Shown here: piece after piece, positions 41,098-51,323 of the stretch
Numbering within the stretch: the stretch's first letter is position 1
Layout of the letters: each line of letters starts with the position of its first letter
Assembly: GCA_963849695.1 (NCBI GenBank)
Contig: CAWKIT010000024.1
Location: forward strand, 1 to 64,000
Length of the DNA: 64,000 nt
Reading direction: 5' to 3'
Origin: DASSUW01 sp963849695
Lineage (GTDB): Bacteria > Actinomycetota > Thermoleophilia > Solirubrobacterales > Solirubrobacteraceae
Notes under the pieces: generated by a model
The model's database searches: none
Told to the model about the DNA's origin: nothing
The model's input: the letters and a program-made list of their open reading frames with translations, nothing else
Position numbers and translations under genes: made by a program

Positions 41098-41416
41098 GAT
41101 CCGTGACTCAGCCGGACGCCGACGCAGCCTGCGGCGCGAGCAGCGCGGCCGCGCACAGCACCGCGACAGCAGCCGCGCGGGCGAAGTGGAGCCGTTTCAT
41201 GTCGAGTTGAGCCGTTTCACGCCGAGCCCCGGGGTCGTTTGGCGCTCACATCCACTATGACGCCGCCGCCTGCGGATCCTTCCCGGTTGGAGATCTTGAG
41301 CGAAGAGTCTCCCTCGTCGCCCGCCGAGATGCCAACTCGGGCCCCGTCGACGATCGGGCGCTTCCACGCCGAGCGACGGGAAGCAATCGGCCTGCTCGGA
41401 GTCTTGAGGGGCGAGA
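41098..41416. other. Intergenic region, about 320 bp
   Basis: No conserved gene is seen. It contains the divergent upstream regions of the ECF sigma gene and the secDF locus, with a tandem AGCCGTTTCA repeat near 41191-41220 (twice, 21 bp apart). Confidence 0.4.
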
Positions 41417-41539
41417 ATGGTCCACCCCGACGGACAGATCAGCGAGGCCGGGCTCGCGGCCTTCGCCGACGGCTCGCTGTCACCGAGGCGGCGCGCGACC
41501 GGCCTGACGCCGCCGCCCCTTCACCGGCTCGCCGCATGA
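41417..41539 (+). CDS. Possible 40-residue leader or anti-sigma-like fragment
   Basis: The frame encodes MVHPDGQISEAGLAAFADGSLS and ends HRLAA. Its stop overlaps the secDF ATG in ATGA. The SEAGLAAFADGSLSPRRRA segment resembles the extreme N-terminus of zinc-finger anti-sigma factors, but the CxxC finger is absent. It may be a truncated anti-sigma gene or a coupling leader for secDF. Evidence is position and overlap only. Confidence 0.35.
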   Translation: MVHPDGQISEAGLAAFADGSLSPRRRATGLTPPPLHRLAA

Positions 41540-44335
41540 CCGAGCGCCGTCGCTCCGTCTTCGTCCTGCTCCTCGTGCTGGGGTTGATCGCCGCGTCCGT
41601 CGCGGTGCTCAACCAGCGCGACACGAAGCTCGGCCTCGACCTGCAGGGCGGCGTGCAGCTCGTGTACGAGGCGGAGCCGACCGCGCAGCAGCCGACCGTC
41701 ACCGCGGAGGCGCTTCAGCGCTCGCTGGACCTCATGCGCGAGCGCGTCGACGCCCTCGGCGTGTCCGAGCCGGAGCTGCTGCAGTCGGGTGAGAACCAGA
41801 TCGAGGTGAACCTGCCCGGGGTGGAGAACGCCGACCGCGCGGCCCAGCAGGTGGGGTCGACCGCGCAGCTGTTCTTCTACGACTGGGAAGCCAACATCCT
41901 GGACGAGGAGCTGCCGGACCGACCCGAACGAGAACGCCAACAACAAGCAGCCGATCACCGGGTTCTTGGAGGCCGTCCGCCAGGCATCGAAGTGCGACCC
42001 GCGGCGCGACGGCAACAACAACGCCGCCGATCGGCCGCGGTTCTACGCCTTCGACGAGGTCTCCAAGCGGCCGCTGAACAACGGTCAGCCGTCCGACAGC
42101 CGGGAGGCGGCGCTCGAGGACCTCGACGAGCCCGCCCAGGTGGTGCGGGTGCCCGAGGGGATCCTGGTGGTGCGCGAACAGAAGCCGAGCGCCGACGCCC
42201 GGGAGCCGGATCGCTTCTGGGTGATCGAGGACAACCCGGCGTTGTCGGGCACCGACATCCGCGACCCGGAGCAGACCTTCGGTCAGCAGCTCGGCAACGA
42301 GCCGATCGTCAGGTTCAAGTTCACCGACCGCGGGCGGGAGGCGTTCGAGGAGATCACGCGCACGATCGCCCAGCGCGGGCGCGACAACGCGTTCGCGGCG
42401 CCGGACCCGCAGCACTTCGCGATCGTGCTCGACGACGAGCTGATCTCGGCGCCCTCGATCGACTACGTCGCGTACCCGGACGGAATCGACGGCAGGACGG
42501 GCGCCGAGATCACCGGCTCGTTCACGATCGACTCGGCGCAGGACCTGGCGAAGATCCTGGAGATCGGCGCGCTGCCGGTGCGGCTGGAGCTCGTCTCGCG
42601 ATCGCAGGTGTCGGCCTCGCTGGGTCAGCAGGCGCTCGATCAGGGGCTGTTGGCCGCGGCGGCGGGGTTCGCGATCGTGGTGTTGTTCCTGCTCGTCTTC
42701 TACCGCGTGCTGGGCGTGATCGCGTCGGTGGCGATGGGCATCTACGGGCTCTACCTGTACGCGATCGTCGAGCTGATCCCGATCGTGCTCACGCTGCCGG
42801 GCATCGCGGGCATGATCCTCACGCTCGGGGTGGCGGCCGACGCCAACATCGTCATCTTCGAACGCGTCAAAGAGGAGATACGCGCGGGTCGTAGCGTGGG
42901 GGCGGCGATTGCGGCCGGCTACCGGAAGGGCCTTACCGCGATCCTGGACGCGAACATCGTCACGATCCTGGTCGCGTTCATCCTGTTCGTGCTGGCGACC
43001 TCGGCGGTGCGGGGCTTTGCACTCACACTCGGGGTCGGGGTCATCGTCTCGCTGTTCACCGCTGTGCTGGCCACGCAGGCGATCCTGTACGCCCTGCGCG
43101 GCACGCGCCTGGTGCGCTCGCGGGCTGCGCTCGGGGCACGCGACGCCAAGCCGATCCGGTTCGACTTCATCGGGGGCTCGCGCTGGTTCTTCTCGATGTC
43201 GGGCGTGATCCTTTTGATCTGCGCACTGGCGATCGCGATCCAGGGGCTGAACTTCGGGATCGACTTCGAGGGCGGGACGCGGATCACCGCCCCGCTCGAC
43301 CGCGCGGCCACGGTCGAGCAGGTGCGCGACACGCTGGCGCCGCTGGGGCTCGGGGAGGCCGAGATCCAGACGGTCGACAACCGCGAGCTGGGGCGCAACG
43401 TCGTCCAGATCAACGCCGAGGAGCTGCCCGGGGACGAGATCGACCGGGTCGAGGACGCCCTGCGCGAGGGCTTCGGCTTCGCGGACGACCCCAGCACGCA
43501 GTCGATCGGGGCCAGCTTCGGCGAGACGGTGGCCGAGAACGCGTTCTACGCGATCATCGCGTCGCTGATCGTGGTGTCGATCTACATCACGCTGCGCTTC
43601 CAGTGGAAGTTCGCGGTGCCGGTGCTGATCGCCCTCTCGCACGACCTGCTGATCACGAGCGGCGTCTACGCGCTCACCGGCCGGGAGGTGACGGCCTCCA
43701 CGGTGGCGGCCCTGCTCACCATCCTGGGCTTCTCCCTGTACGACACGATCGTCGTGTTCGACCGCGTGCGAGAGAACATCCCGCGGATGCCGAACGCCGC
43801 CTTCTCGCAGATCTACAACCGCTCGATGTCCGAGGTGATCGTGCGCTCGCTGGCGACGAGCTTCTGCGCCGCGCTGCCGATCCTGGCCCTGCTGCTGTTC
43901 GGCGGCGAGACGCTGCAGGACTTCGCCTTCGCCCTGCTGATCGGGACGCTGTCGGGCACCTACTCGTCGGTGTTCATCGCCGGCCCCGTGCTCACCCACT
44001 GGAAGGAGCGCGAGCCTGTGTACAAGGCGCGCGAGGCGCGCATCCGGGCCGAGTTCGGCACGGTGCCCGCCTACGCCGTGGCCACCGCCGGCGCCCCCGT
44101 CGACGTCGCCCCCTCCGAGCGCAAACGCCGCCGCGACCGGCTCACCACCCCCGCCGACCCATCCCGCGGCGTCTCCCGCGAAGAGTTCGACGACATGGTC
44201 CGCGACCTCGGCGTCGAGCAAGACAACCAGCCCCAGCCGGCCGCCGCCGGCAGCCGCCCCCGCGGCGGCTCGGGCTCGGGCGCCGGCGACAAGCCGAAGA
44301 AGCCGCGCAACCGCCGCCACGGGAGGCCGCGCTGA
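41536..44335 (+). pseudogene. secDF: SecDF fusion, protein-export subunit, +1 frameshift
   Basis: SecD and SecF are encoded as one chain of about 930 residues. SecD starts with a membrane helix and the LGLDLQGGVQLVYEA motif and has its P1 domain and six helices (AADANIVIFERVKEE). SecF follows with NFGIDFEGGTRI and FSLYDTIVVFDRVRENI. The complex uses the proton gradient to pull exported proteins off SecYEG. The frame breaks near 41925-41930; removing one C gives LPDDPNENANNKQPITGFLEAVRQ and joins the halves. The C-terminal tail is charged and Gly/Arg-rich. No yajC is adjacent. The stop overlaps the next start (TGATG). Confidence 0.9.
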
Positions 44336-44613
44336 TGGCCGCCCTCGTGTGGGTCATGATGGGCATCGCCCTCTGGCACTTCGCCATCTTCGTGCCCGAC
44401 CACTTCTGGTCAGGCATCGTCGGCGCCTTCCTCGGAGCCGTGCTCGGCGCCCTCCTGTTCGGATTCCTCGTCCACGGCCTCACCGTGCCCGGCCAAGACG
44501 ACACCGACCTGATCAACGCCCTCGAAGCGGTCCCGGGCGCCATCGCCGGAATGGCCGTCGTGTACGTGCTCGGCCTCCGGGAGGAACAGGCCGAGGCGCC
44601 GCGGAGCCGGTGA
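44335..44613 (+). CDS. Small membrane protein downstream of secDF
   Basis: This 92-residue protein has three hydrophobic segments (about 3-20, 27-48 and 67-80) and a charged tail. The plan ALVWVMMGIALWHFAIFVPDHFWSGIVGAFLGAVLGALLFGFLV resembles small glycine-zipper membrane proteins, but no family is recognised. It is translationally coupled to secDF. Confidence 0.65.
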   Translation: MAALVWVMMGIALWHFAIFVPDHFWSGIVGAFLGAVLGALLFGFLVHGLTVPGQDDTDLINALEAVPGAIAGMAVVYVLGLREEQAEAPRSR

Positions 44614-44664
44614 CGCGCTGAGCGGCCGGGCGAGATCCACGACCGACGATTTCGCCGCGGCCTT

Positions 44665-45315
44665 CTAGGCCACGCCGGCGTCGTGCGCGAGCAGGGCGAT
44701 CTGGACGCGGTTGCCGGCCTCGAGCTTGGTCAGCAGCCGGGAGACGTGCGCCTTCACCGTGGCCACGCTCATGTACAGCTCGGCGGCGATGTCGGCGTTC
44801 GACTTGCCCTGCCCGATCGCGATCGCGACCTCGCGCTCGCGGTCGGTCAGGCGGTCGAGCAGCTCGCGGGCGCGGGCGCGGCGGGCGGCGAGCCCGTCGT
44901 CGGCGACGTGGTCGATCAGCCGGCGGGTGACGGTAGGCGACAGCATCGCCTCGCCGGCGGCGACGAGCCGGATCGCGCGCATGATCTCGGGTGGCGGCGT
45001 GTCCTTGAGCAGAAAGCCGGCCGCCCCCGCGCGCAGCGCCCGCAGGACTTGGTCGTCGGCGTCGAAGGTCGTCAGCACGATCACCTCCGGGGACCGATCG
45101 CGCGCGCGGAGCCGCTCGGTCGCCGCCAGCCCGTCGATGCCCGGCATCCGGATGTCCATCAGCACCACGTCGGGGCCGTAGGCGTCGACCGCGGACGGCA
45201 CCTCCGCGCCGTCGGCCGCCTCGGCGACGACGCGGATGTCCTCGGTCCCGGCCAGCATCATCGACAGCCCGGCGCGCACGAGCGCGTCGTCGTCGACGAT
45301 CAGCACCCGGATCAC
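44665..45315 (-). CDS. NarL/LuxR-family response regulator
   Basis: This 216-residue regulator has a receiver domain with the acidic pair in IVDDDAL, phospho-acceptor Asp in VLMDIRMPG, a conserved Thr in VLTTFDADD and Lys in FLLKDTPP. The C-terminal LuxR helix-turn-helix is LTDREREVAIAIGQGKSNADIAAELYMSVATVKAHVSRLL. Its GTG start overlaps the kinase stop (GTGA), so kinase and regulator are translationally coupled. The divergent ABC exporter is the likely target. Confidence 0.93.
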   Translation of the reverse strand: MIRVLIVDDDALVRAGLSMMLAGTEDIRVVAEAADGAEVPSAVDAYGPDVVLMDIRMPGIDGLAATERLRARDRSPEVIVLTTFDADDQVLRALRAGAAGFLLKDTPPPEIMRAIRLVAAGEAMLSPTVTRRLIDHVADDGLAARRARARELLDRLTDREREVAIAIGQGKSNADIAAELYMSVATVKAHVSRLLTKLEAGNRVQIALLAHDAGVA

Positions 45316-46514
45316 GCCGGCCACGGCAGCCACGCGAACAGGCGGTAGTCGCCCGAGGCGGTGCGGCCGTGCTCGAGCCGCCCGCCGGCCAGGCTCGCCC
45401 GCTCGGCGAGGCCGACGATGCCGGTGCCCGTCCCCGGGATCGCCGCCGCGCCGACGCCGAGCGGCAGACGGTTGCGGACCTCGACCGTCAGGCCCTCGCC
45501 CTCGGCGCCCCCGACCGTCACGTCGACCGCCGCGCCGCCGGCGTGCTTGCGGGCGTTGGTGAGGCCCTCCTGGACGATCCGATAGGCGTTACGGCCGGCG
45601 GCGGCAGGGACCGTCGCAGGATCCGGCAGGCGCCGGTCGTAGCGGACCTGCATGCCGGCCGCGCGCGACTCGTCCATCAGCGCCGGCAGGTCCGCGAGCG
45701 TCGGCTGCGGGCGCTTGGCCTCGTCGCCTTCGGCGCCCTCGCGCAGGACGCCGATCACGGTCCGCAGGTCCTCGAGCGCGTCGTGGGCGCTCGAGCGGAT
45801 GATGCCGGCCGCGCGCGCGACCTCGTCCGCCGGCGCGTCGGGCCGGAACTCGAGCGCGCCCGCGTGCAGGCTCAGCAGCGAGATCCGGTGTGCCAGCACG
45901 TCGTGCATCTCGCGCGCGATCCGCGCGCGCTCCTGCTGACGGGCCTGCTCCACCCGCAGCTGCTGCTCGGCCTCCGCCCGCTCGGCGCGTTCGCGCAGCG
46001 AGATCACGAGCTGGCGCCGGGCGCGCACGAACATCCCGCACGCGACGACCCCGCCGATCCCGAACAGCGCGATCACGAGGTTGACGGCGTACGGGATCTC
46101 CTCCTCGGGGTGGATGGCCACGTAGATCGGCGTGACCGCAAGCGCGAGGGCGGCGATCGCGAGCACCACCACCGCACGCCGGTGCACGGCGACCGTGAAC
46201 ACCGCGATCGCCCCGGCGGCCCCGGCCGATGCCGAGTACGCGGTGAGCGCGGTCACGAACAGCGCCACGCCGACCGGCCAGCGCCGCCGCCACCAGAGCG
46301 CCAGACACGCGATCGCGCCGCCCACGAGGTCGAAGAACTGCTGGTCGTCGCTCATCCGGCCCGCGGCCTCGGCGAAGAGGAGGAAGCCCGCGACCACCGC
46401 GATCACGAAGCAGAAGATGTCCACGATCCAGTCGCGCGTGGAGCGCCGCCTGGGGTCGCGGTCCGGATCCGGCACGAGGACGCCCGGGAGCAGCCTCGGA
46501 TGCTCGACGCTCAT
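45312..46514 (-). CDS. Membrane histidine kinase, DesK/NarX-like
   Basis: This 400-residue kinase has four or five N-terminal membrane helices (about 30-180), a short coiled coil, and a HisKA_3 domain with phospho-acceptor His in RIAREMHDVLAHRISLLSLHAGAL. A HATPase_c domain follows (EGLTNARKHA, GTGTGIVGLAERA). The absence of a large extracellular domain suggests an intramembrane sensor, for example for membrane-active compounds. It is divergent from an ABC exporter, the classic layout of drug-sensing systems in this group. Confidence 0.92.
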   Translation of the reverse strand: MSVEHPRLLPGVLVPDPDRDPRRRSTRDWIVDIFCFVIAVVAGFLLFAEAAGRMSDDQQFFDLVGGAIACLALWWRRRWPVGVALFVTALTAYSASAGAAGAIAVFTVAVHRRAVVVLAIAALALAVTPIYVAIHPEEEIPYAVNLVIALFGIGGVVACGMFVRARRQLVISLRERAERAEAEQQLRVEQARQQERARIAREMHDVLAHRISLLSLHAGALEFRPDAPADEVARAAGIIRSSAHDALEDLRTVIGVLREGAEGDEAKRPQPTLADLPALMDESRAAGMQVRYDRRLPDPATVPAAAGRNAYRIVQEGLTNARKHAGGAAVDVTVGGAEGEGLTVEVRNRLPLGVGAAAIPGTGTGIVGLAERASLAGGRLEHGRTASGDYRLFAWLPWPA

Positions 46515-46644
46515 CGCCGCGAAGCGTACGGCCGCGCGGGGCCGGTGCCCAGCGACGGAAGTCGCGGCCGGCATAGACCAAGGTAGGGACGGCATCACCC
46601 AAGGGGGAATGGACGCCGCGGGCGGCTGCGTCCATGCTCCCTGC

Positions 46645-47544
46645 ATGATCGCCGTCGAGCACCTGACCAAGCGCTACGGCCGCCAAGTGGCGGTCGACGA
46701 CATCAACTTCCGCTGCGAGCCCGGCACGGTGACCGGATTCCTCGGCCCCAACGGGGCCGGCAAGTCGACCACGCTGCGCATGATCACCGGGCTCACCAAC
46801 CCGAACGCGGGCACCGCAACCGTCCTCGACACCAGCTACCGGAACCTGCCGAACCCGGGCCGCGAGGTCGGCGTGCTGCTGGACGCGTCGGCCCAGCACT
46901 CGGGCCGCACCGGTCGCGAGGTGCTCACGCTGTCGGCGATGGTGCTCGGCGCCGGCCGCTCGCGCGTCGGCGAGCTGCTCGAGCTGGTCGGGCTCTCGCG
47001 CGCCGCGGCGCGCAAGCGCGTCGGCGGCTACTCGCTCGGCATGCGCCAGCGGCTGGGCATCGCGCAGGCGCTGCTCGGCGAGCCGCGCGTGCTGATCCTC
47101 GACGAGCCCGCCAACGGCCTCGACCCCGAGGGCATCGCGTGGATGCGCACGCTGCTGCGCGACTTCGCCGACCGCGCCGGGACGGTCCTGCTGTCCTCGC
47201 ACCTCCTGCGCGAGGTCGAGGCGATCGCCGACCACCTGATCGTGATCGACAACGGGCGGATCGTCGCCCAGGGCCTGACCTCCGAGCTGCTCGCCGCCAC
47301 CGGCGTGGTCGTGCGCGCGACCGACCCCGTCGCTCTTCACGAGGCGCTGGCCGACGCCGGCCTCGTCGCCACCCCCGGCTCCGACGGCGCGCTGCTGGTC
47401 GAGGCCGAGGCCGAGGCGGTCGGCCGCGCCGCCGCCGCGGCCGGCCTCGTCCTGCTCGAGCTGCGGCCCGCCGACACCGGCGGGCTCGAGGAGCTGTATC
47501 TGACCCTGACCTCCAGCGGCCGCGAGGACGCCCTGATCTCATGA
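46645..47544 (+). CDS. ABC transporter ATP-binding subunit (exporter)
   Basis: This 299-residue ATPase is of the DrrA/CcmA type: Walker A GPNGAGKST (about 34-42), ABC signature YSLGMRQRLGIAQAL, Walker B VLILDEPANGLDP and a switch His in LLSSHLL. A C-terminal domain of about 90 residues follows. It pairs with the ABC-2 permease whose start overlaps its stop (ATGA). Role is inferred as lipid or drug export under the adjacent two-component system. Confidence 0.93.
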   Translation: MIAVEHLTKRYGRQVAVDDINFRCEPGTVTGFLGPNGAGKSTTLRMITGLTNPNAGTATVLDTSYRNLPNPGREVGVLLDASAQHSGRTGREVLTLSAMVLGAGRSRVGELLELVGLSRAAARKRVGGYSLGMRQRLGIAQALLGEPRVLILDEPANGLDPEGIAWMRTLLRDFADRAGTVLLSSHLLREVEAIADHLIVIDNGRIVAQGLTSELLAATGVVVRATDPVALHEALADAGLVATPGSDGALLVEAEAEAVGRAAAAAGLVLLELRPADTGGLEELYLTLTSSGREDALIS

Positions 47545-48278
47545 CCACCGCATCGCTCGCCCGCCCGCCCCTCTCCCGCCTCACCCGCGTCGAGCTGCGC
47601 AAGTCGGCCGACACGCGCGCCGGCTTCTGGCTGCTGCTCGTGCTCGCGCTGCTCGCGGCCGCCGTGGTCGTCCTTCAGGCCGTCTTCGCGGAGGACGTCG
47701 ACCGCAACCTCGAGCCGCTCCTGAGCTCCGCCATCCAGGTCGTGTCCGTGATCCTGCCGGTGCTCGGCATCCTGCTCGTGACCAGCGAGTGGTCGCAGCG
47801 CACAGGGCTGACGACGTTCGCGCTCGTACCCCAGCGTGAACGCGTGATCGCCGCCAAGGTGATCGGCGCCGCGATCCTCACCCTGTTCGCGGTCGCCGCC
47901 TGTGTCGTGGTGGCGGCCATCGGGAACCTGTTCACGGGCGGCGACTGGAGCCTCGGCGCCGGGGAGCTGGGCCGCCTCACGCTGTACGAGCTGATCGGCA
48001 TGCTCGGCGGCGTGGCCTTCGGCCTCGCGTTCATGAACTCGGCGCTGGCGATCGTCATGTACTTCGTGATCCCGATCGGCTGGTCGATCCTCGGCGAGGC
48101 GGTCCCTTGGCTCGACGAGCCGGCCGACTGGCTGGACCTGAGCCGGCCGATGACGACGCTCGCGGAGGGCCAGATGACCGGCACCGACTGGGCCCAGCTC
48201 GGCACCGCGGCCGCCGTATGGGTGGGTGTGGTGTTGGTTATCGGACTGATCCGGCTGATGCGCACGGAGCTCAAGTGA
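47541..48278 (+). CDS. ABC-2-type transporter permease
   Basis: This 245-residue protein has six membrane helices. The ABC-2 pattern includes LLVTSEWSQRTGLTTFALVPQRERVIAAKVIGA (cytosolic coupling region after helix 2) and LMNSALAIVMYFVIPIGW-like late helices. It would form the channel for the ATPase encoded immediately upstream. Confidence 0.9.
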   Translation: MTTASLARPPLSRLTRVELRKSADTRAGFWLLLVLALLAAAVVVLQAVFAEDVDRNLEPLLSSAIQVVSVILPVLGILLVTSEWSQRTGLTTFALVPQRERVIAAKVIGAAILTLFAVAACVVVAAIGNLFTGGDWSLGAGELGRLTLYELIGMLGGVAFGLAFMNSALAIVMYFVIPIGWSILGEAVPWLDEPADWLDLSRPMTTLAEGQMTGTDWAQLGTAAAVWVGVVLVIGLIRLMRTELK

Positions 48279-48350
48279 CTGGAACCGCTCCCAGCGCGCG
48301 CCGATGGGCGTATAGTCGTCTCGCCCGCGCACTCGAGGGGGAGGGATTCG

Positions 48351-51226
48351 ATGTCAGGTCCGCGAGCGGTCGTCGCTCTGGGAGTCGTCCTGCTCACCGC
48401 CGTCATGGCCGCTCCGGCCTGGGCCGGCGGCGGCCGGCACGACGGCGCCCGACACAGCCTGCGGGAGGCGGTGACCGACCAGAACTTCTACTTCGTGATG
48501 GCGGACCGGTTCCAGAACGGCACCGCGGCCAACGACCACGGCGGGCTGCCGCCCGGCAAGAGCGAGGGCCAGTCGGGCTTCGACCCGACCGGCAAGGGCT
48601 GGTACCACGGCGGCGACCTGCAAGGGCTGCGGAACAAGCTCGCGTACATCAAGGGCCTCGGCACCACCGCCATCTGGCTCACCCCGTCCTTCAAGAACAA
48701 GGCGGTCCAGGACAACAACGGCTTCCCCTCGGCCGGCTACCACGGCTACTGGATCACCGACTTCACCCAGATCGACCCGCACCTCGGCAGCAACGACGAC
48801 CTGAGCGCGCTGATCCGCGACGCCCACCGGCTCGGCATGAAGGTCTACTTCGACGTGATCACCAACCACACGGCGGACGTCATCCGCTACGGCGAGGGCG
48901 CCGCGCCCGCGTACATCTCCAAGGACCAGTACCCGTACCGCACCGCCGCCGGCACGGTGTTCGACGACCGCGACTTCGCCGGCACGAGGACGTTCCCGGC
49001 GCTGGCGCCGAGCGGCCAGCCGCCGTGCCCGCCGTCCGGGCCGCTCCAGAGCTTCCCGTACCACCCGTGCGTTCCGAACGGGACGCCGCCCTACCCGCTT
49101 GACGAGCAGGACGTCAAGGTCCCGGCCTGGCTCAACGACGTGAGCCTCTACCACAACCGCGGCAACACGACCTTCGTCGGCGAGAACTCGCTGTACGGCG
49201 ACTTCTTCGGGCTCGATGACCTGTTCACCGAGAACCCGCGTGTCGTCGACGGGATGATCGACATCTACAAGTTCTGGATCCGCGAGTTCCGCGTCGACGG
49301 CTTCCGGATGGACACCATGAAGCACGTCGACGACGCGTTCTGGCAGCGGTTCGCGCCGGTGATCGAGCGCTATGCGCAGGGCCAGGGCATCCGCGACTTC
49401 TACATGTTCGGCGAGGTCGCCGAGGACTTCAGCCACGAGCTCATCTCGCACTACCCGGTGCACGACGACGTACAGGGTGTGCTCGACTTCCTGTTCCAGA
49501 TGGCGTCCGTCGACTTCGCCGCGAAGTCGCTCGCGACCGACTCCCTTCGCGACTTCTTCGTCAAGGACGACTGGTACACCGACGGCGACTCGAACGTCTA
49601 CAACCTGCCGACCTTCCTCGGCAACCACGACCGCGGGCGGATCGGCATGTTCATCCGCAACGCGAACCCGGGCGCAAGCGAGGCCGAGCTGCTCGCGCGC
49701 GACCAGCTCGCGCACGCGCTGATGTACCTCTCGCGCGGCAACCCGGTCGTCTACTACGGCGACGAGCAGGGCTTCACCGGCGCGGGCGGCGACCAGGACG
49801 CGCGGCAGGACATGTTCGAGTCGCAGTCGCGGCAGTACAACAACCAGGACGACTCAACCCTGACGACTCGAGGCTCGCGGGCGACGACGGCGCCGGGCGC
49901 AACGACAACATCGGCTCGAACGAGACGCCGATGGACGACAACTTCGACCCGGGCCATCCGCTGTACCGCGAGCTCACCCGGCTGGCCTCGCTCACCAAGC
50001 GCCACCCGGCGCTGCGCGACGGCACCCAGCAGCACCGCTACTCGGCCGGCGGCACGGGCGTCTACGCCTTCTCGCGCGTCGATCGCAGGCACCCGCACGA
50101 GTACGTGGTCGCGCTCAACAACTCCGAGCAGACGGCGTCCGCGTCGGTCCCGACGTGGATTCGCAACGGCAGCTGGGAACGCGTCTACGGCGACGGGCCG
50201 GCGCGCCTCCGCAGCGACGGTGACCGCGAGCTGCAGGTCACGGTCGGCGCGCTGTCGACGGTCGTCTACCGCTCGCGGGACCACCTCCCGCGCAGCCGGT
50301 CGGCGCCGTCGATCTCGCTCGACGTGCCGGCCACGGGCCGCAACCGCCTCGAGGTGAGCGCGAACCTCGGCTCCGAGGCGTTCGCCGAGGTGACGTTCCT
50401 GGCCAGGGTCGGCAACGGCCGGTGGCGGAACATCGGGACCGACGACAACGCGCCGTACCGCGTGTTCCACGACGTGGCGGACATCGAGCCCGGCACCACC
50501 GTCCGGTACCGCGCGGTCGTGCTCGACAACGCGCGCCACAGGCGCGCGAGCGCGGTCGAGAGCACGACGATCGCGCCGCCCGCGATCACGTTCGAGGCGC
50601 CGACGGCCGGCGGCCGCGTGCGCGGGACGGTCGAGGTGCGGGCGATCGCCACCCCCGACCACCCGGACAACGTCGTGCGGTTCGAGCGCTCGGTCAACGG
50701 CGGTCCGTTCACGACCGTCTCGACCGACGACTCGTCGCCGGTCTACACGGCGTTCGACAACACGGCGGGCCTGCCCGACCAGGCCACCGTCACCTACCGG
50801 GCGGTGCTGACCTACGCGCCCGGGCGGACCGTGACCAGCGCCACGCGCACCGTCACGGTCGTGCAGACGCCGGTGACGACGGCGATCGTCCACTACAACC
50901 GGCCCGCCGGCGACTACGGCGCGCCGCCGAACGGCTGGGGCCTGCACCTCTGGGGCGACGCGGTCGACCCGGCCGTCCTCGCCACCGTGGCCTGGGACCG
51001 GCCGTTCCAGCGCACCGGCACCGACGCGTTCGGCGCGGTCTATGCGATCCCGCTCACGGACGACACGAAGGCCGTGAACTTCATCATGCACCTCCCCAGC
51101 GGCGACTCGGTGCCCGCCACCCGCGAGCCGGGCGGCGACCGCTCGTTCGTGCCGCTCGACCACCCGGAGATCTGGCTCAAGCAGGGCGACGCCACGGTGT
51201 ATTTCAGCCGACCACCACTGCCGTAA
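48351..51226 (+). pseudogene. Secreted GH13 alpha-amylase/pullulanase with C-terminal PUD, frameshifted
   Basis: The gene encodes an exported enzyme of about 958 residues. A signal peptide (VVLLTAVMAAPAWA) precedes a GH13 barrel with nucleophile Asp321 in GFRMDTMKHVDD, acid Glu355 in MFGEVAED and Asp427 in FLGNHDRG. After the C-domain come two beta-sandwich repeats and a pullulanase-associated domain (VHYNRPAGDYG...WGLHLWG) at the C-terminus, whereas this domain usually lies at the N-terminus. The frame is lost near 49855-49865, in CAACCCTGACGAC. Adding one base restores the DDSRLAGDDGAGRNDNIG segment. The gene follows a GAGGGGGAGG ribosome-binding site. With the GH15 enzyme it suggests extracellular alpha-glucan breakdown. 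Confidence 0.87.
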
Positions 51227-51323
51227 TAGCGGTCGAGCTCGAGCAGGGGGTCGTCGACCGCAGCCGACACCGCCGCGACGTGCTCACCTGAGAGGATCTC
51301 CACTCTCCGGGGAGGCTAGTGCC

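Noticed and set aside
46580..46620. CATCACCC near the ABC exporter promoter as an eighth regulon box
   Set aside because: Only one half-site is present; no GGGTGA follows at 5 bp.
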